DNA of 6,311 nucleotides, from assembly GCA_030731175.1 (NCBI GenBank), contig JANQUM010000189.1:1-6311 (forward strand), read 5' to 3'. The notes below the pieces were generated by a model. That model made no database searches and was not told the origin of the DNA. It worked only from the letters and a program-made list of their open reading frames with translations. Of this stretch, positions 6,201-6,311 are shown piece after piece. Made by a program: the position numbers and the translations under genes. How positions within the stretch are numbered: position 1 is the first letter of the stretch; each line of letters begins with the position of its first letter. This DNA is from Spirosomataceae bacterium (GTDB lineage: Bacteria > Bacteroidota > Bacteroidia > Cytophagales > Spirosomataceae).

Positions 6201-6311
6201 GAGCATTGAGCGGGTAATCAGTCTTCCCGAAATCGAACCGCTCTTCGCCGAAGGCATAAAAGTAATAAATGAGAAGGATATTTTAGTGCGGGGGCAAGAC
6301 GTACTTCGCCC
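3226..6311 (+). CDS. UvrD/RecB/AddA-like helicase-nuclease (3' end outside window)
   Basis: This open frame of 1028 complete codons has no stop before the window ends. It encodes a superfamily 1A helicase of the RecB/AddA kind, which unwinds DNA ends with ATP and prepares double-strand breaks for RecA. Helicase motifs in order: Walker A SSAGSGKT (9-16), Ia AITFTNDAANEMK (41-53), Ic TIDSF (119-123), II ILIDEFQDTSD (400-410), III VVGDAKQSIYRWRGG (432-446), IV TTNYRS (489-494), IVa IAILTRR (576-582), V TTIHRSKGLEYP (759-770) and VI LYVAFTRPTDKLYI (847-860, with the arginine finger R853). After these, RGNKVHAAFALI (952-963) matches the His-containing first motif of RecB-type PD-(D/E)XK nucleases, so a nuclease domain starts before the cut. 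The start is TTG: the frame has a stop at 3190-3192 and no ATG or GTG before the Walker A box, and the result, (M)SQFKVYSSSAGSGKT, fits the usual N-terminus of the Bacteroidota group. An AddB-like partner is expected nearby but is not in the window. A single-subunit or accessory role remains possible. Confidence 0.93.
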   Translation, partial: MSQFKVYSSSAGSGKTYTLTRAYLKLVLSQPKPTYVRNILAITFTNDAANEMKSRILSALKDFGGEGFGEKSKFWGMFREIVDEIQVEEPSVSDELIMKRAAAVFHQIIHEYSDFSVKTIDSFVNQLVSAFTDDLDLPFNYEIVLDKDTVMLEAVERLFTKAGDPEHKDITRMLENFALEKAEDGKSWNAMPADLAAFSDDMLKDQYYPLVSKLDKLKIDDFREIHRKIRKFTKWFEESIKSKAAETQQLIEAQGISITDFSYGKASGVASYIGGLQSEITKEYGSRIRASIEEDKWFTKTAPKPIIERFESIKSQVVLAVNELEELRETHSEKYTLLEILSNDMYKLALLKKVKEEFDAVLAENNQVYLAEFNRLILKIVLSEPVPFIYERLGEKFNHILIDEFQDTSDMQFYNLLPLIENALAGNHFNLVVGDAKQSIYRWRGGKMELIVHLFNKNLGKLLDNPLLSVFQQDQLLTANQFLDPVSLTTNYRSACEIIEFNNDFFRRATEANKDAFPLLAEAYQTFEQSARENAPTGGHVEIGVFPHEENEELVLQEIVETVRKSLSEGYDLRDIAILTRRVYHSSLIAQYLNDQKISVISQDSLLLNHSGAIRLTVAFLRVIDQPDNQLAKYEAAYLFYQFRLRKIPNVTENSIISAAVESLDVNDFYNFFSERGFHFEAFKLQKSGLYAVTEQIIRTLNLFEQTVELPYLLAFLDLTLDFGTKQSNHLHDFLIYWEEKKSKKSIATATDADAITITTIHRSKGLEYPIVIVPFTNWATGFRNGSRLWVDLESVDYEELISEKSGEPLRMRAASVTVKGSLLNTAIAEQHQTEEEALFIENLNMLYVAFTRPTDKLYIYAGRDFRKKTQGVARLLENHLDAVGKSLINPEEVERVILYEGKTLKKTQKKEDKPTIVLPKIISEDRGDRLRLRRSSEKIFDPETLAKNKDRGNKVHAAFALIKSRNDISEAIRQLGFEGVINDVESEEIRTSIERVISLPEIEPLFAEGIKVINEKDILVRGQDVLR

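Noticed and set aside
1..6311. Possible defence system, mobile element, CRISPR array or RNA gene
   Set aside because: There is no transposase, integrase, regularly spaced repeat array, tRNA cloverleaf or rRNA signature. The helicase has a housekeeping RecB/AddA motif set, with no defence-type partner visible.

Overview
The window looks like chromosomal DNA from a member of the Bacteroidota, most likely a Cytophagales-type organism. The evidence is: protein families and wording of motifs typical of that phylum (a PadR regulator beside a large PspC/GIN-domain envelope protein, and a Bacteroidota-style RecB/AddA-like helicase with an N-terminal SSSAGSGKT box); absence of conventional Shine-Dalgarno spacing before the starts; and two exact matches to the Bacteroidota -7 promoter consensus TAnnTTTG (16-23 and 3167-3174). 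The genus cannot be fixed from sequence reading alone.

Layout, all on the + strand. Positions 1-144 are a leader with a putative -7 box, a long imperfect inverted repeat (53-120) and a 28-codon open frame that ends by overlapping the next start codon. Positions 145-474 encode a small PadR-family winged-helix regulator. The 129-bp gap 475-603 has an imperfect hairpin and a perfect GC-rich palindrome with a G-rich tail just before the next start. I found no TAnnTTTG promoter there, so the two genes are probably co-transcribed. Positions 604-3039 encode an 811-residue membrane protein with an N-terminal helical segment, two tandem PspC domains, several membrane spans, a beta-rich middle region and a C-terminal GIN-type repeat domain. 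A rho-independent terminator (3088-3121) closes this unit. A new promoter (3167-3174) then precedes a TTG-started UvrD/RecB/AddA-family helicase-nuclease (3226 to beyond 6311), which is cut by the window end just as its nuclease domain begins.

How it may work: the PadR protein probably controls its own transcription and that of the PspC/GIN protein, which I infer to be an envelope-stress or cell-surface sensor or stabiliser by analogy with PadR-linked PspC and DUF1700/DUF4097 loci elsewhere. The helicase belongs to a separate transcription unit for double-strand-break processing. No mobile element, CRISPR array, tRNA, rRNA or obvious defence island is visible. The most unusual content is the domain architecture of the 811-residue protein and the structured non-coding elements around the PadR gene; I do not see clear evidence of an entirely new system.
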